NCBI GenBank assembly: GCA_903927465.1
Contig: CAIYMY010000143.1
Coordinates: 1-47,401 of the forward strand
Direction of reading: 5' to 3'
Source of the DNA: an uncultured Rhodospirillales bacterium
Lineage (GTDB): Bacteria > Pseudomonadota > Alphaproteobacteria > Acetobacterales > Acetobacteraceae
DNA length: 47,401 nt
Part shown: positions 1-7,363 of the stretch, piece by piece
Position numbering within the stretch: the stretch's first letter is position 1
Layout: each line of letters begins with the position of its first letter
The notes under the pieces: generated by a model
Told to the model about the DNA's origin: nothing
The model's database searches: none
The model's input: only the letters and a program-made list of their open reading frames with translations
Position numbers and translations under genes: made by a program

Positions 1-2
1 CA

Positions 3-611
3 GCGCGCGATGCTTTGGGCGCGACGGTGACCGCGGGGCTATCAAAACTTGGCTATCGCAATGCCGGCACGTTGGAATTCCTGTGGCAGGATGGGCAATT
101 CGCCTTCATTGAGATGAATACGCGGCTACAGGTGGAACATCCCGTGACCGAAATGGTCTGCGGCATTGACCTGGTGAAGGAACAAATCCGCATCGCGGCT
201 GGTGAGGCGCTTGGCTATGGCCAGAAGGATATCCGCTTCTATGGCCATGCGATTGAATGCCGCATCACCGCGGAAGACCCCGAAACCTTCGCGCCCAATC
301 CCGGCAAGGTGACGACGTATCACGCGCCGGGCGGGCTTGGGGTGCGCGTGGATAGCGCGCTTTATTCCGGCTATGTGGTGCCGCCGCATTATGACAGCTT
401 GGTTGCGAAGCTGATTGTGCATGCGCCGACGCGGGTGGAAGCGATTGGCCGCATGCGGCGTGCTTTGAGTGAAATGGTTGTGGCGGGCATCAAGACGACT
501 CTGCCGCTGCATCAGGCCGTGATGGAAGCGCCTGAATTCCAGGATGGGGATTATACGATCCATTGGCTGGAGAGGTTTGTCGCGGATAGGAATAGCGAAG
601 CGGCGGGGTGA
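3..611 (+). CDS. accC: Biotin carboxylase, C-terminal part (5' end outside window)
   Basis: This is the C-terminal ~202 residues of a biotin carboxylase, the ATP-grasp subunit that carboxylates the biotin of BCCP in acetyl-CoA carboxylase. The frame is open to the left edge, so the start lies outside the window. Visible hallmarks are NAGTLEFL, the active-site strand EMNTRLQVEHPVTE, and the C-terminal biotin carboxylase domain (GHAIECRITAEDP, then VPPHYDSLVAKLI, then GIKTTLPLH). These match the accC subunit type rather than a long fused acyl-CoA carboxylase, since the protein ends about 20 residues after this domain with no biotinyl domain. In many alphaproteobacteria accC is followed by aat, but here a small regulator gene follows, so a paralogous carboxylase cannot be fully excluded. 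Family confidence is very high. Confidence 0.95.
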   Translation, partial: ARDALGATVTAGLSKLGYRNAGTLEFLWQDGQFAFIEMNTRLQVEHPVTEMVCGIDLVKEQIRIAAGEALGYGQKDIRFYGHAIECRITAEDPETFAPNPGKVTTYHAPGGLGVRVDSALYSGYVVPPHYDSLVAKLIVHAPTRVEAIGRMRRALSEMVVAGIKTTLPLHQAVMEAPEFQDGDYTIHWLERFVADRNSEAAG

Positions 612-641
612 GGGTTTGGGCTGAAGGCTGGGCGATGAGTG

Positions 642-959
642 ATGGGCAAGACTTACCAGAGCGCCGCGCTGGCGGCGGTGCATGAAGTGGCGCTTGGGCT
701 GGCTGAGGCCGACGCGATGGACCAGCGCCGCTTGCGCGGCTTTGACGCGCTTTGCCTGACGCCGGTGGAGCCATTCTCGCCCGAGGAAATCCGCGCGCTG
801 CGCCTGCGGGAGAATGCATCCCAGGCGGTATTCGCGCTGCATTTGAATGTGACGACCGGGCTGCTGCGCCAATGGGAACGCGGCGAAAAACAGCCGAGCG
901 GGGCTTCGTTGAAATTGCTGACTCTGGTGGCGCGGAAGGGGTTGCAGGCGGTGGCGTGA
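642..959 (+). CDS. XRE-family helix-turn-helix regulator (YiaG/NadS/HigA-like), no toxin partner
   Basis: A 105-residue DNA-binding protein. The C-terminal half is a Cro/C1-type helix-turn-helix of the COG2944 kind: FSPEEIRALRLRENASQAVFA, then TTGLLRQWERGEKQPSG and LKLLTLVARKGL. Proteins of this type are usually antitoxins or autoregulators paired with a RelE/HigB-like toxin encoded just upstream. Here the upstream gene is accC (31 bp away) and the downstream gene is on the opposite strand, so no toxin is visible. ATG 642 is chosen; an in-frame GTG lies directly before it at 639 and no strong ribosome binding site separates them. It may be a degraded toxin-antitoxin remnant or a free-standing regulator. 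The HTH call is firm and the role is inference. Confidence 0.8.
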   Translation: MGKTYQSAALAAVHEVALGLAEADAMDQRRLRGFDALCLTPVEPFSPEEIRALRLRENASQAVFALHLNVTTGLLRQWERGEKQPSGASLKLLTLVARKGLQAVA

Positions 960-1011
960 TGGTGTGCTTATCTGCTGGCCACTAGAAGCGCCCACCTAAT
1001 CAACCCATGCC

Positions 1012-1509
1012 TTATTCACCGCATTCGATGGTTTGGCAGCAATTCTCGCGTCGCAGTTTGGATGTGCGGGATTTTTTGGTGTCAAGGAGTTTCCAGCAAA
1101 TAATCAACGCGGCAATGGCACCTGCGGAGTGGGTGACAAGTATTTGCTTGACGCGACTATGGAGGATGGTTCCATCAGCGCCCCAGGATCGATCTGATAC
1201 ATAACCAACCAGGGGGCGCAGAGCGGAATCTTTTTCTGCTGCTTTACCAAGCCAGGGTTCAGAAGCAACGAACATATGCTCCAGAAAGATATAAGCATCT
1301 CTGAGGCCATTCGCGTTTATCCATAGAAAAATTCCATAGGCGAAAATGAAAAAACTCAATTCCCATGCCTTGAAACGAGGCTCCAAAAATACCGATCCAC
1401 CAATGAATGTTAGGTTCGCCGCAAGGAAGATATTCCAAAGGTTATCAATACGCGCCATGGCGGCTATAATGGCTTCGAAGGTCAAAAGATCAGACTGTAT
1501 AGGATCCAT
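1012..1509 (-). CDS. Small membrane protein of unknown function, partner of the PLA2-like lipoprotein
   Basis: A 165-residue protein I do not recognise. Three hydrophobic stretches are visible: about residues 23-42 (NLWNIFLAANLTFIGGSVF), 47-66 (FKAWELSFFIFAYGIFLWIN) and 128-142 (SAGAIAALIICWKLL). A soluble loop of about 60 residues lies between helices 2 and 3, and the C-tail is basic (KKSRTSKLRREN). The start is supported by AGGAAA about 9 nt upstream. It begins 33 bp after the stop of the PLA2-like lipoprotein gene on the same strand, so the two are probably co-transcribed. Composition is AT-rich like its partner. A membrane partner or immunity protein for the lipoprotein is possible but untested; no domain supports a function. 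Confidence 0.6.
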   Translation of the reverse strand: MDPIQSDLLTFEAIIAAMARIDNLWNIFLAANLTFIGGSVFLEPRFKAWELSFFIFAYGIFLWINANGLRDAYIFLEHMFVASEPWLGKAAEKDSALRPLVGYVSDRSWGADGTILHSRVKQILVTHSAGAIAALIICWKLLDTKKSRTSKLRRENCCQTIECGE

Positions 1510-1542
1510 GGCTCACGTTTCCTGAGACTAAAGCCGCGTTTT

Positions 1543-2595
1543 TCAGTAGTAGATTGATCGTGCAAGCTCGTCCGCAACGGAAATACCTCGGCTGCCTGTA
1601 CTTGGCGGTACTTCTGCTTCGACAAGAAGCACCCTAGCCTGCCCGGAGTCATTGAATGACGTGGCGTATGCCAATCGATGATCCTGACCCCCGCCATCCA
1701 AAAGATAGCGGACAGTGGGCAGGGCGTGACCTGGCGCTACGTCAAGGAGAACCGCATTAAGGCCCGTACCCTGGAAACGTTGACGATACAAATCCGCCAA
1801 GCTAGCAGCTAATGCTTGCGGAGAGACTGGCCTTTGCGCTGACACAACACGAAACTTTGCGGTCACTTTTGCGCCAGATATATGCCGGACTAAAACAAGA
1901 TTGTCTGTCCCGCCGTCCTTCTCTTCGCGCCATTCTGGATGGTGAATCAGGCGTGTTCTAGGAAGTAGTTGGCGCTGCACCCAATGAGGTTCAGGACGTG
2001 CCATTGATCGGCCGAGGGGCTGCGCCATGGGGATAACCCAGTCCTGGCCGGATGCCCCAGCTACGAGCGAAAAGCATGGCTCAAACTTGTCTGGAAAGCC
2101 GGTCAATGCCCGAAATGGCGCATTAAGCGTAGCCACGCTACCATTCACTAACTGAGTTAAGACATCAAGCGGCACCTGCCCGACACGCCTTACTTCCTCC
2201 TCAACTGCCTGAACGGCATTGGTCGGGTTCCGCCCACGAACCTCGTTTTGGATAGCGAAAAAATTAAGAAAATTATCGGCAAGCGCAGCACAACGCGGCG
2301 TCATTCTGTTACTGTCTGCTGCAGCGATAACGCCATCCCGCATCCCCCGCGAGCAAAGTGGGCTCAAGAGCCCTTCTTTCATCACGCAGACGTCATGATC
2401 GCGGCAACGAGCATCAAGGGTGTCGCGCGGGCGGATACGCGCCATACGCTGAAGTTGCTGTTCTAACGTGCCAGGACCAACATCGGGCCGGCCTTGCCCA
2501 CAAAACTCTCCATACTCGGTCACGTGGAAACCTACTTGACCGGGTGCCGAACAACCGACAAGTCCAAAAAATAGGAGGAATATCACAATTCTCAT
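1543..2595 (-). CDS. Lipoprotein with phospholipase A2-like motifs
   Basis: A 350-residue predicted lipoprotein. The start at 2595 is chosen because it is preceded by GAGGAAAC and gives a clean lipoprotein signal with lipobox LVGC (Cys15); the frame stays open 32 codons upstream without a signal. Residues 28-35 read YGEFCGQG, resembling the PLA2 calcium loop (YGxxCGxG). Residues 61-70 read DARCRDHDVC, resembling the active-site motif CxxHDxC with the His67-Asp68 dyad. Further cysteines at 81 and 102 and the following helix (CAALADNFLNFFAIQ) also resemble PLA2. The C-terminal ~200 residues are unrecognised. If active, it would hydrolyse phospholipids at the outer-membrane or periplasmic face. 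The classic double Cys before the motif is Arg-Cys here. The gene is AT-rich and followed by a small membrane-protein gene. The PLA2 assignment comes from motifs only. Confidence 0.6.
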   Translation of the reverse strand: MRIVIFLLFFGLVGCSAPGQVGFHVTEYGEFCGQGRPDVGPGTLEQQLQRMARIRPRDTLDARCRDHDVCVMKEGLLSPLCSRGMRDGVIAAADSNRMTPRCAALADNFLNFFAIQNEVRGRNPTNAVQAVEEEVRRVGQVPLDVLTQLVNGSVATLNAPFRALTGFPDKFEPCFSLVAGASGQDWVIPMAQPLGRSMARPEPHWVQRQLLPRTRLIHHPEWREEKDGGTDNLVLVRHISGAKVTAKFRVVSAQRPVSPQALAASLADLYRQRFQGTGLNAVLLDVAPGHALPTVRYLLDGGGQDHRLAYATSFNDSGQARVLLVEAEVPPSTGSRGISVADELARSIYY

Positions 2596-2810
2596 CACCG
2601 TTTCCTCTTCGCTCGATTTGCTCGAATCGCAACCCAAACACTCTGTCGTCTGTGTGAATTGAGGCCCGCTAGATGGGTGTGACGCCATCAACCATCGATT
2701 TATTAATGGTGAACATGATTGTAGAAATGGGTCAACCCGCTATCATTTCTGAAATTTCGACTAGATTTACGGTGTCCATTTTCAACATTGACTGAGCGCC
2801 AAAGTGACAA

Positions 2811-2881
2811 CCTCCCACCCCCGGTTTCCAAAGGCCTCGGGCCTTTGGTGGGTGGGTTTCAGGGAGGGCAAAGCCCTTCCT
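2811..2881. repeat. Two-hairpin intergenic element (divergent relative of the 30097/46787 repeat)
   Basis: Two consecutive hairpins lie in the non-coding region before leuA. The first has arms CCAAAGGCC (2828-2836) and GGCCTTTGG (2840-2848) with a 3-nt loop, flanked by CCCACCC (2814-2820) and GGGTGGG (2850-2856). The second has arms AGGGAGGGC (2861-2869) and GCCCTTCCT (2873-2881) with one G-T pair. The order (GG-TCC hairpin, G-rich linker ending TTC, short GGGC/GCCC hairpin) matches the repeat found at 30097 and 46787 on the other strand, although the bases differ. It could stop transcription leaving the islet or be a member of a repeat family. Confidence 0.5.
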
Positions 2882-2941
2882 GATTCCTCATTCCAGCAAA
2901 ACCCCTTGCCTTCCCACCCCCTCCCCCCCTATTCTCCGCCG

Positions 2942-3043
2942 ATGCGTGAAGTTTCGCGTCGCTTCGGCCTGGATCATGGGGTTTTCACCTCTGCTGCCGC
3001 CTGCGCGCTACTTGGGCTTCGACTTATTCGCCCCTGGGCGTGA
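2942..3043 (+). promoter_or_regulatory. Possible leucine leader peptide (attenuator) upstream of leuA
   Basis: A 33-codon frame ends 84 bp before leuA. Near its end it encodes ALLGLRLIRPWA with leucine codons CTA CTT, CTT and CTT in six codons, avoiding the common CTG. It is followed at once by a GC-rich hairpin. This is the expected layout of a leu attenuation leader. Against it, no clear ribosome binding site precedes ATG 2942 and the hairpin lacks a long T-run. The 532-bp gap between the lipoprotein start (2595) and leuA holds this element, the two-hairpin element at 2811-2881 and no other gene that I can see. Confidence 0.35.
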
Positions 3044-3045
3044 AA

Positions 3046-3065
3046 GCCTGCCGCGCGCGGCGGGC
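3046..3065 (+). terminator. GC-rich hairpin after the putative leucine leader
   Basis: Arms GCCTGCCGCG (3046-3055) and CGCGGCGGGC (3056-3065) pair with one G-T, giving a stable stem just after the leader stop. It is enclosed by CCCCTG (3031-3036) and CAGGGG (3072-3077), which overlap the leader 3' end. That enclosing pairing could compete with ribosome position, as in attenuation. Only short T stretches follow, so terminator strength is uncertain. Confidence 0.35.
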
Positions 3066-3127
3066 ATCGTTCAGGGGAAGCCTTATTTGATCACGCAACC
3101 CATTGATTGCCCAGGGAAAACCCTATC

Positions 3128-4708
3128 ATGGCCATAACGCATCCTTCTTTCGGCAAGCTCGCCGATAACCGCATCATCATGTTCGACACCACGCTCCGCG
3201 ATGGTGAGCAGTCCCCTGGTTTTTCCATGAATCTCCAGGAAAAGCTCCGCATGGCGGAAGCGCTGGCGGAATTGGGGATTGATGTGATGGAAGCGGGCTT
3301 CCCCATTGCCTCGCCCGGGGATTTTGAAAGTGTGCTGTCTATTGCGCAGCGTTTTTCCAAGGATGGTCCGGTGGTTTGCGGCCTGTCGCGCACGGCGCCG
3401 GCTGATATTCTGCGGGCGGCTGAGGCGGTGAAGCCGGCGGCGCGCAAGCGGATACATACTTTTGTCTCGACCAGTCCTTTGCATATGCGGGTGAAGCTGC
3501 GGCTTGAACCGGAACAGGTGCTGGATTTGGTCACCAGCAGTGTTGAACTCGCCCGCCAGCATACGGATGATGTGGAATGGTCGGCGGAAGATGGCACGCG
3601 GACGGACCCGGATTTCCTCTGCCGTTGTGTGGAAGCCGCCATCAAGGCGGGGGCCACCACCATCAATATCCCGGATACGGTGGGGTATGCGTTGCCTGAG
3701 GATATGACGCGCATTTTCACCATGGTGCGGGAACGGGTGCCCGGTGCGGATCAGGTGATCTTGTCCGCGCATAATCATAATGATTTGGGGCTTGCGGTTG
3801 CGAATACTCTGGCGGCCATTCGTGCCGGCGTGCGGCAGATTGAAGCCACCATCAATGGTATTGGCGAACGCGCGGGCAATGCTTCAATCGAAGAAGTGGT
3901 GATGGCGCTGCGGACGCGGGCGGATGCGATCCCGGTTTCGAATGGGATTGTGACGCAGAATATCCTGAAGACCAGCCGCTTGCTGGCGACGATCACGGGT
4001 TTTGATGTGCAGCCCAATAAGGCGATTGTGGGCCGCAATGCCTTCGCCCATGAATCGGGCATCCATCAGGATGGCGTGCTGAAGGACAAATCCACCTATG
4101 AAATCATGACGCCGGAGTCGGTGGGCTGGTCCACATCATCGCTGGTGATGGGCAAGCATTCCGGGCGCGCCGCCTTCCGCGACAAACTGAAGGCCATGGG
4201 GTATGAGATCGGCGATAATCAGTTGAACGACGCCTTCCGCCGCTTCAAAGACCTCGCGGACCGCAAGAAAGTGGTTTACGATGAAGACATTGTGGCGTTG
4301 GTGGATGACGAAGTGGTCCGCCAGAATGACCGTCTGAAGCTTGTGGCGCTGACGGTCGCGACGGGGATGAACACCCGCCCGACTGCGTCCATCGCCTTGG
4401 AAGTGGATGGCGAAAGGCGCGAAGGGGTGGCTGCCGGCGATGGCGCGGTGGATGCCACCTTCAATGCGCTTAGGCAGGCTTTCCCGCATGAGGTGAACCT
4501 GAAGCTCTATGCCGTGCAATCAGTCACGGGGGGTACGGATGCCCAGGCGCGGGTGACCGTGCGGCTGGAAGAAGCCGGTAAGCTTGTGGATGGCCAGGGG
4601 GCGGATACGGATACGATTGTCGCCTCTGCCCGGGCCTATGTGCATGCGCTGAACAAGCTTTTGGTCAAGCGCGAACGCACCGAACCGCCGGCGGTGCTGC
4701 GGGCCTGA
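3128..4708 (+). CDS. leuA: 2-isopropylmalate synthase
   Basis: A 526-residue enzyme that condenses acetyl-CoA with 2-oxoisovalerate, the first committed step of leucine synthesis. The HMGL-like catalytic barrel starts with FDTTLRDGEQSPGFSM (D20, R24, D25) and carries the metal/active-site strands SAHNHNDLGLAVAN and NGIGERAGNASIEEVVMAL. The C-terminal ~130 residues form the LeuA allosteric (leucine-binding) domain, with ALEVDGERREG and AVDATFNALRQAF. Length is normal for the long bacterial form. Start ATG 3128 follows AGGGA with 10 nt spacing and gives the usual N-terminus; the frame is open a few codons further upstream with a TTG. A leucine-codon-rich leader and hairpins precede it. The gene stands alone, without leuB/C/D. 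Confidence 0.97.
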   Translation: MAITHPSFGKLADNRIIMFDTTLRDGEQSPGFSMNLQEKLRMAEALAELGIDVMEAGFPIASPGDFESVLSIAQRFSKDGPVVCGLSRTAPADILRAAEAVKPAARKRIHTFVSTSPLHMRVKLRLEPEQVLDLVTSSVELARQHTDDVEWSAEDGTRTDPDFLCRCVEAAIKAGATTINIPDTVGYALPEDMTRIFTMVRERVPGADQVILSAHNHNDLGLAVANTLAAIRAGVRQIEATINGIGERAGNASIEEVVMALRTRADAIPVSNGIVTQNILKTSRLLATITGFDVQPNKAIVGRNAFAHESGIHQDGVLKDKSTYEIMTPESVGWSTSSLVMGKHSGRAAFRDKLKAMGYEIGDNQLNDAFRRFKDLADRKKVVYDEDIVALVDDEVVRQNDRLKLVALTVATGMNTRPTASIALEVDGERREGVAAGDGAVDATFNALRQAFPHEVNLKLYAVQSVTGGTDAQARVTVRLEEAGKLVDGQGADTDTIVASARAYVHALNKLLVKRERTEPPAVLRA

Positions 4709-4712
4709 AACG

Positions 4713-4731
4713 CCGGGGGTCATGCCCCCGG
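4713..4731 (+). terminator. GC-rich hairpin after leuA
   Basis: CCGGGGG (4713-4719), a 5-nt loop, and CCCCCGG (4725-4731) form a perfect 7-bp stem beginning 5 nt after the leuA stop. No T-tract follows, so it may be a Rho-aided stop or an RNA-stabilising end rather than a classical intrinsic terminator. Confidence 0.45.
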
Positions 4732-4810
4732 ATTACGGCTTGAGACTCCCGGCCAGGGGGGGTAAATCCCTGGGCCTTCTGGCTTGCCGGAAAGCCATTC
4801 CCGCCACCTC

Positions 4811-5899
<1,089 letters not shown>

Positions 5900-5923
5900 A
5901 GCGGAGCAAGGGGGTAGCCCAGC

Positions 5924-6790
5924 GTGATCAGGCTCAGTATCCCTCTACGGCAGGCATTGGCGCGGCTTTCGCTGCCGATCATGATTGCAGTCGCCTTCGG
6001 GGTGATGCTGCTGGGCAAGGCGGATACGCTGTTGGTCGAGCGGCTGCGCATTACGCTTTCTGACGCGCTGACCCCGATTTATGGCGCGATTTCCCAGCCG
6101 GTGAATGCGGTTGAGGAAGCGATCGAGGAAATCCAGAGCCTCGCGGCACTCCGTAGCGACAATGCCAGGCTGCGTGAGGAAAATGAGCGTCTGCGCCGCT
6201 GGCATGCCGCAGCGCTGGGGCTTGAGGCGGAGAATACGCTGCTGCGGCGCCAACTTGGCTTCATGCCGGAAGGCGTGCCGAATTTCCACGCCGCGCGGGT
6301 AGTGGCGGATGGTGGCGGCACTTATGCCCGCGCGGTGCTGCTTGCCATCCCGCCGCAGCATGCCATCCGCAAGGGTCAGGTTGCCCTGGATGAACGTGGC
6401 TTTGTTGGCCGCGTGACGGAAGTGGGCTCACGCTCTGCCCGCGTGCTGCTGGCGACAGATATGAACAGCCGCATACCAGTCACGCTTGAAGCCAGCCGCG
6501 CGCGTGCGGTGATGGCCGGCACCAATGGCGCGCGGCCACGCTTGGCGCATTGGCCGGAAGGCGTCATTCCGCAGGAAGGTGAACGCGTGGTGACCAGCGC
6601 CCAGGCCAATGCCTTCCCAGCCGGCCTGCCGGTGGGCGTGGTGCGGCGCAACGCGCAAGGGTCTTTGGAAGTGGAGCTTTTCGCCCGGCTCGATAATCTT
6701 GAAATGGTGCGGCTATTCGATTTTGGTCTTTCGGGCATTCTGCCGCCGGAAGCGGTGGCGCGCCCGGACCCCCGCCCGGCGCGGCGCTAA
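5924..6790 (+). CDS. mreC: Rod-shape-determining protein MreC
   Basis: A 288-residue single-pass inner-membrane protein with a periplasmic domain that activates the PBP2-RodA synthase. A TM helix lies at about residues 15-32. An Ala/Glu/Leu-rich coiled coil follows (about 60-110, including SDNARLREENERLRR and EAENTLLRRQL). Then comes the MreC beta-barrel core (ARVVADGG, DERGFVGRVTEVGSRSARVLLATD, NSRIPV, and VVTSAQANAFPAGLPVGVV). Start GTG 5924 has AAGGGGG 9 nt upstream. The gene follows mreB by 24 bp and precedes mreD by 9 bp. The Pro/Arg-rich C-tail is short and not conserved. Identification is certain. Confidence 0.96.
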   Translation: MIRLSIPLRQALARLSLPIMIAVAFGVMLLGKADTLLVERLRITLSDALTPIYGAISQPVNAVEEAIEEIQSLAALRSDNARLREENERLRRWHAAALGLEAENTLLRRQLGFMPEGVPNFHAARVVADGGGTYARAVLLAIPPQHAIRKGQVALDERGFVGRVTEVGSRSARVLLATDMNSRIPVTLEASRARAVMAGTNGARPRLAHWPEGVIPQEGERVVTSAQANAFPAGLPVGVVRRNAQGSLEVELFARLDNLEMVRLFDFGLSGILPPEAVARPDPRPARR

Positions 6791-6799
6791 AGCAGCGCC

Positions 6800-7363
6800 A
6801 TGAGCTTATCGCCCAAACTCCGCGCGCCGCCGCCCGGGCGCCCGGAACCGCCGCAGGATTTGGCGCGGCGGATTGAAGCGCTGCTGCGCCTGGCCTTTCC
6901 GTTGCTCTCCACCACGGTAGTGCTGATTCTGTCGGCAACGCCCACTGGCTTGCCGGCGCTGGCCTTCGCACTGGCCATGCCATCTGTTGCCTTCTGGACC
7001 GTTTTTCGCCCCGCCGGCATGGCGCCGCCCATCGTGTTCATTCTGGGTCTATTGCTGGATTTGCTCAGCATGGCGCCGCTTGGCGTGCATATCATCGCGC
7101 TGCTGGCGCTGCATGGGGCTGCGATGCGGCTCCGCTTCTGGTTGGCGCGGCAAGGCTTCTTCATGGTGTGGCTTTGCTTTTGCCTGGGCGCCTTGGGCGC
7201 GATCCTACTTGCCTGGGGTTTCACCGCACTTTTGCTGCTGACCTTGCCGCCCTGGCCGCCGATATTGCACACGCTTCTGCTGACCGCAGGGCTCTATCCG
7301 CCCATCGCCATTATTCTATCGCGCGCGCATGAAGTAATGCGCCGGGCAGAGAATCTGCCATGA
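6800..7363 (+). CDS. mreD: Rod-shape-determining protein MreD
   Basis: A 187-residue multipass membrane protein with about five hydrophobic helices from residue 34 onward. They include FPLLSTTVVLILSATPTG, FWTVFRPAGMAPPIVFILGLLLDLLS and the C-terminal YPPIAIILSRAHEVMRRAE. The motif FILGLLLDLLSMAPLG is typical of MreD, which links MreC to the elongasome. The N-terminal 25 residues are Pro-rich and cytoplasmic. The gene ends in an ATGA overlap with mrdA, implying translational coupling. Confidence 0.93.
   Translation: MSLSPKLRAPPPGRPEPPQDLARRIEALLRLAFPLLSTTVVLILSATPTGLPALAFALAMPSVAFWTVFRPAGMAPPIVFILGLLLDLLSMAPLGVHIIALLALHGAAMRLRFWLARQGFFMVWLCFCLGALGAILLAWGFTALLLLTLPPWPPILHTLLLTAGLYPPIAIILSRAHEVMRRAENLP

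Larger units (their letters stand above)
1010..2760. other. Low-GC islet between accC/HTH and leuA
   Basis: Reading by eye, this stretch is clearly more AT-rich (roughly half GC, lower still at 2690-2760) than the flanking DNA, which is near two-thirds GC. Its two minus-strand genes use codons such as AAA, TTA and ATA that the neighbours avoid. No transposase, integrase, tRNA or direct-repeat border was found. The simplest reading is horizontally acquired cargo; this is inference from composition only. Confidence 0.55.

Noticed and set aside
126-995. Long open minus-strand frame over accC and the HTH gene (289 codons)
   Set aside because: It is antisense to a certain biotin carboxylase and has low-complexity Arg/His/Gln-rich composition, typical of GC-rich shadow frames.
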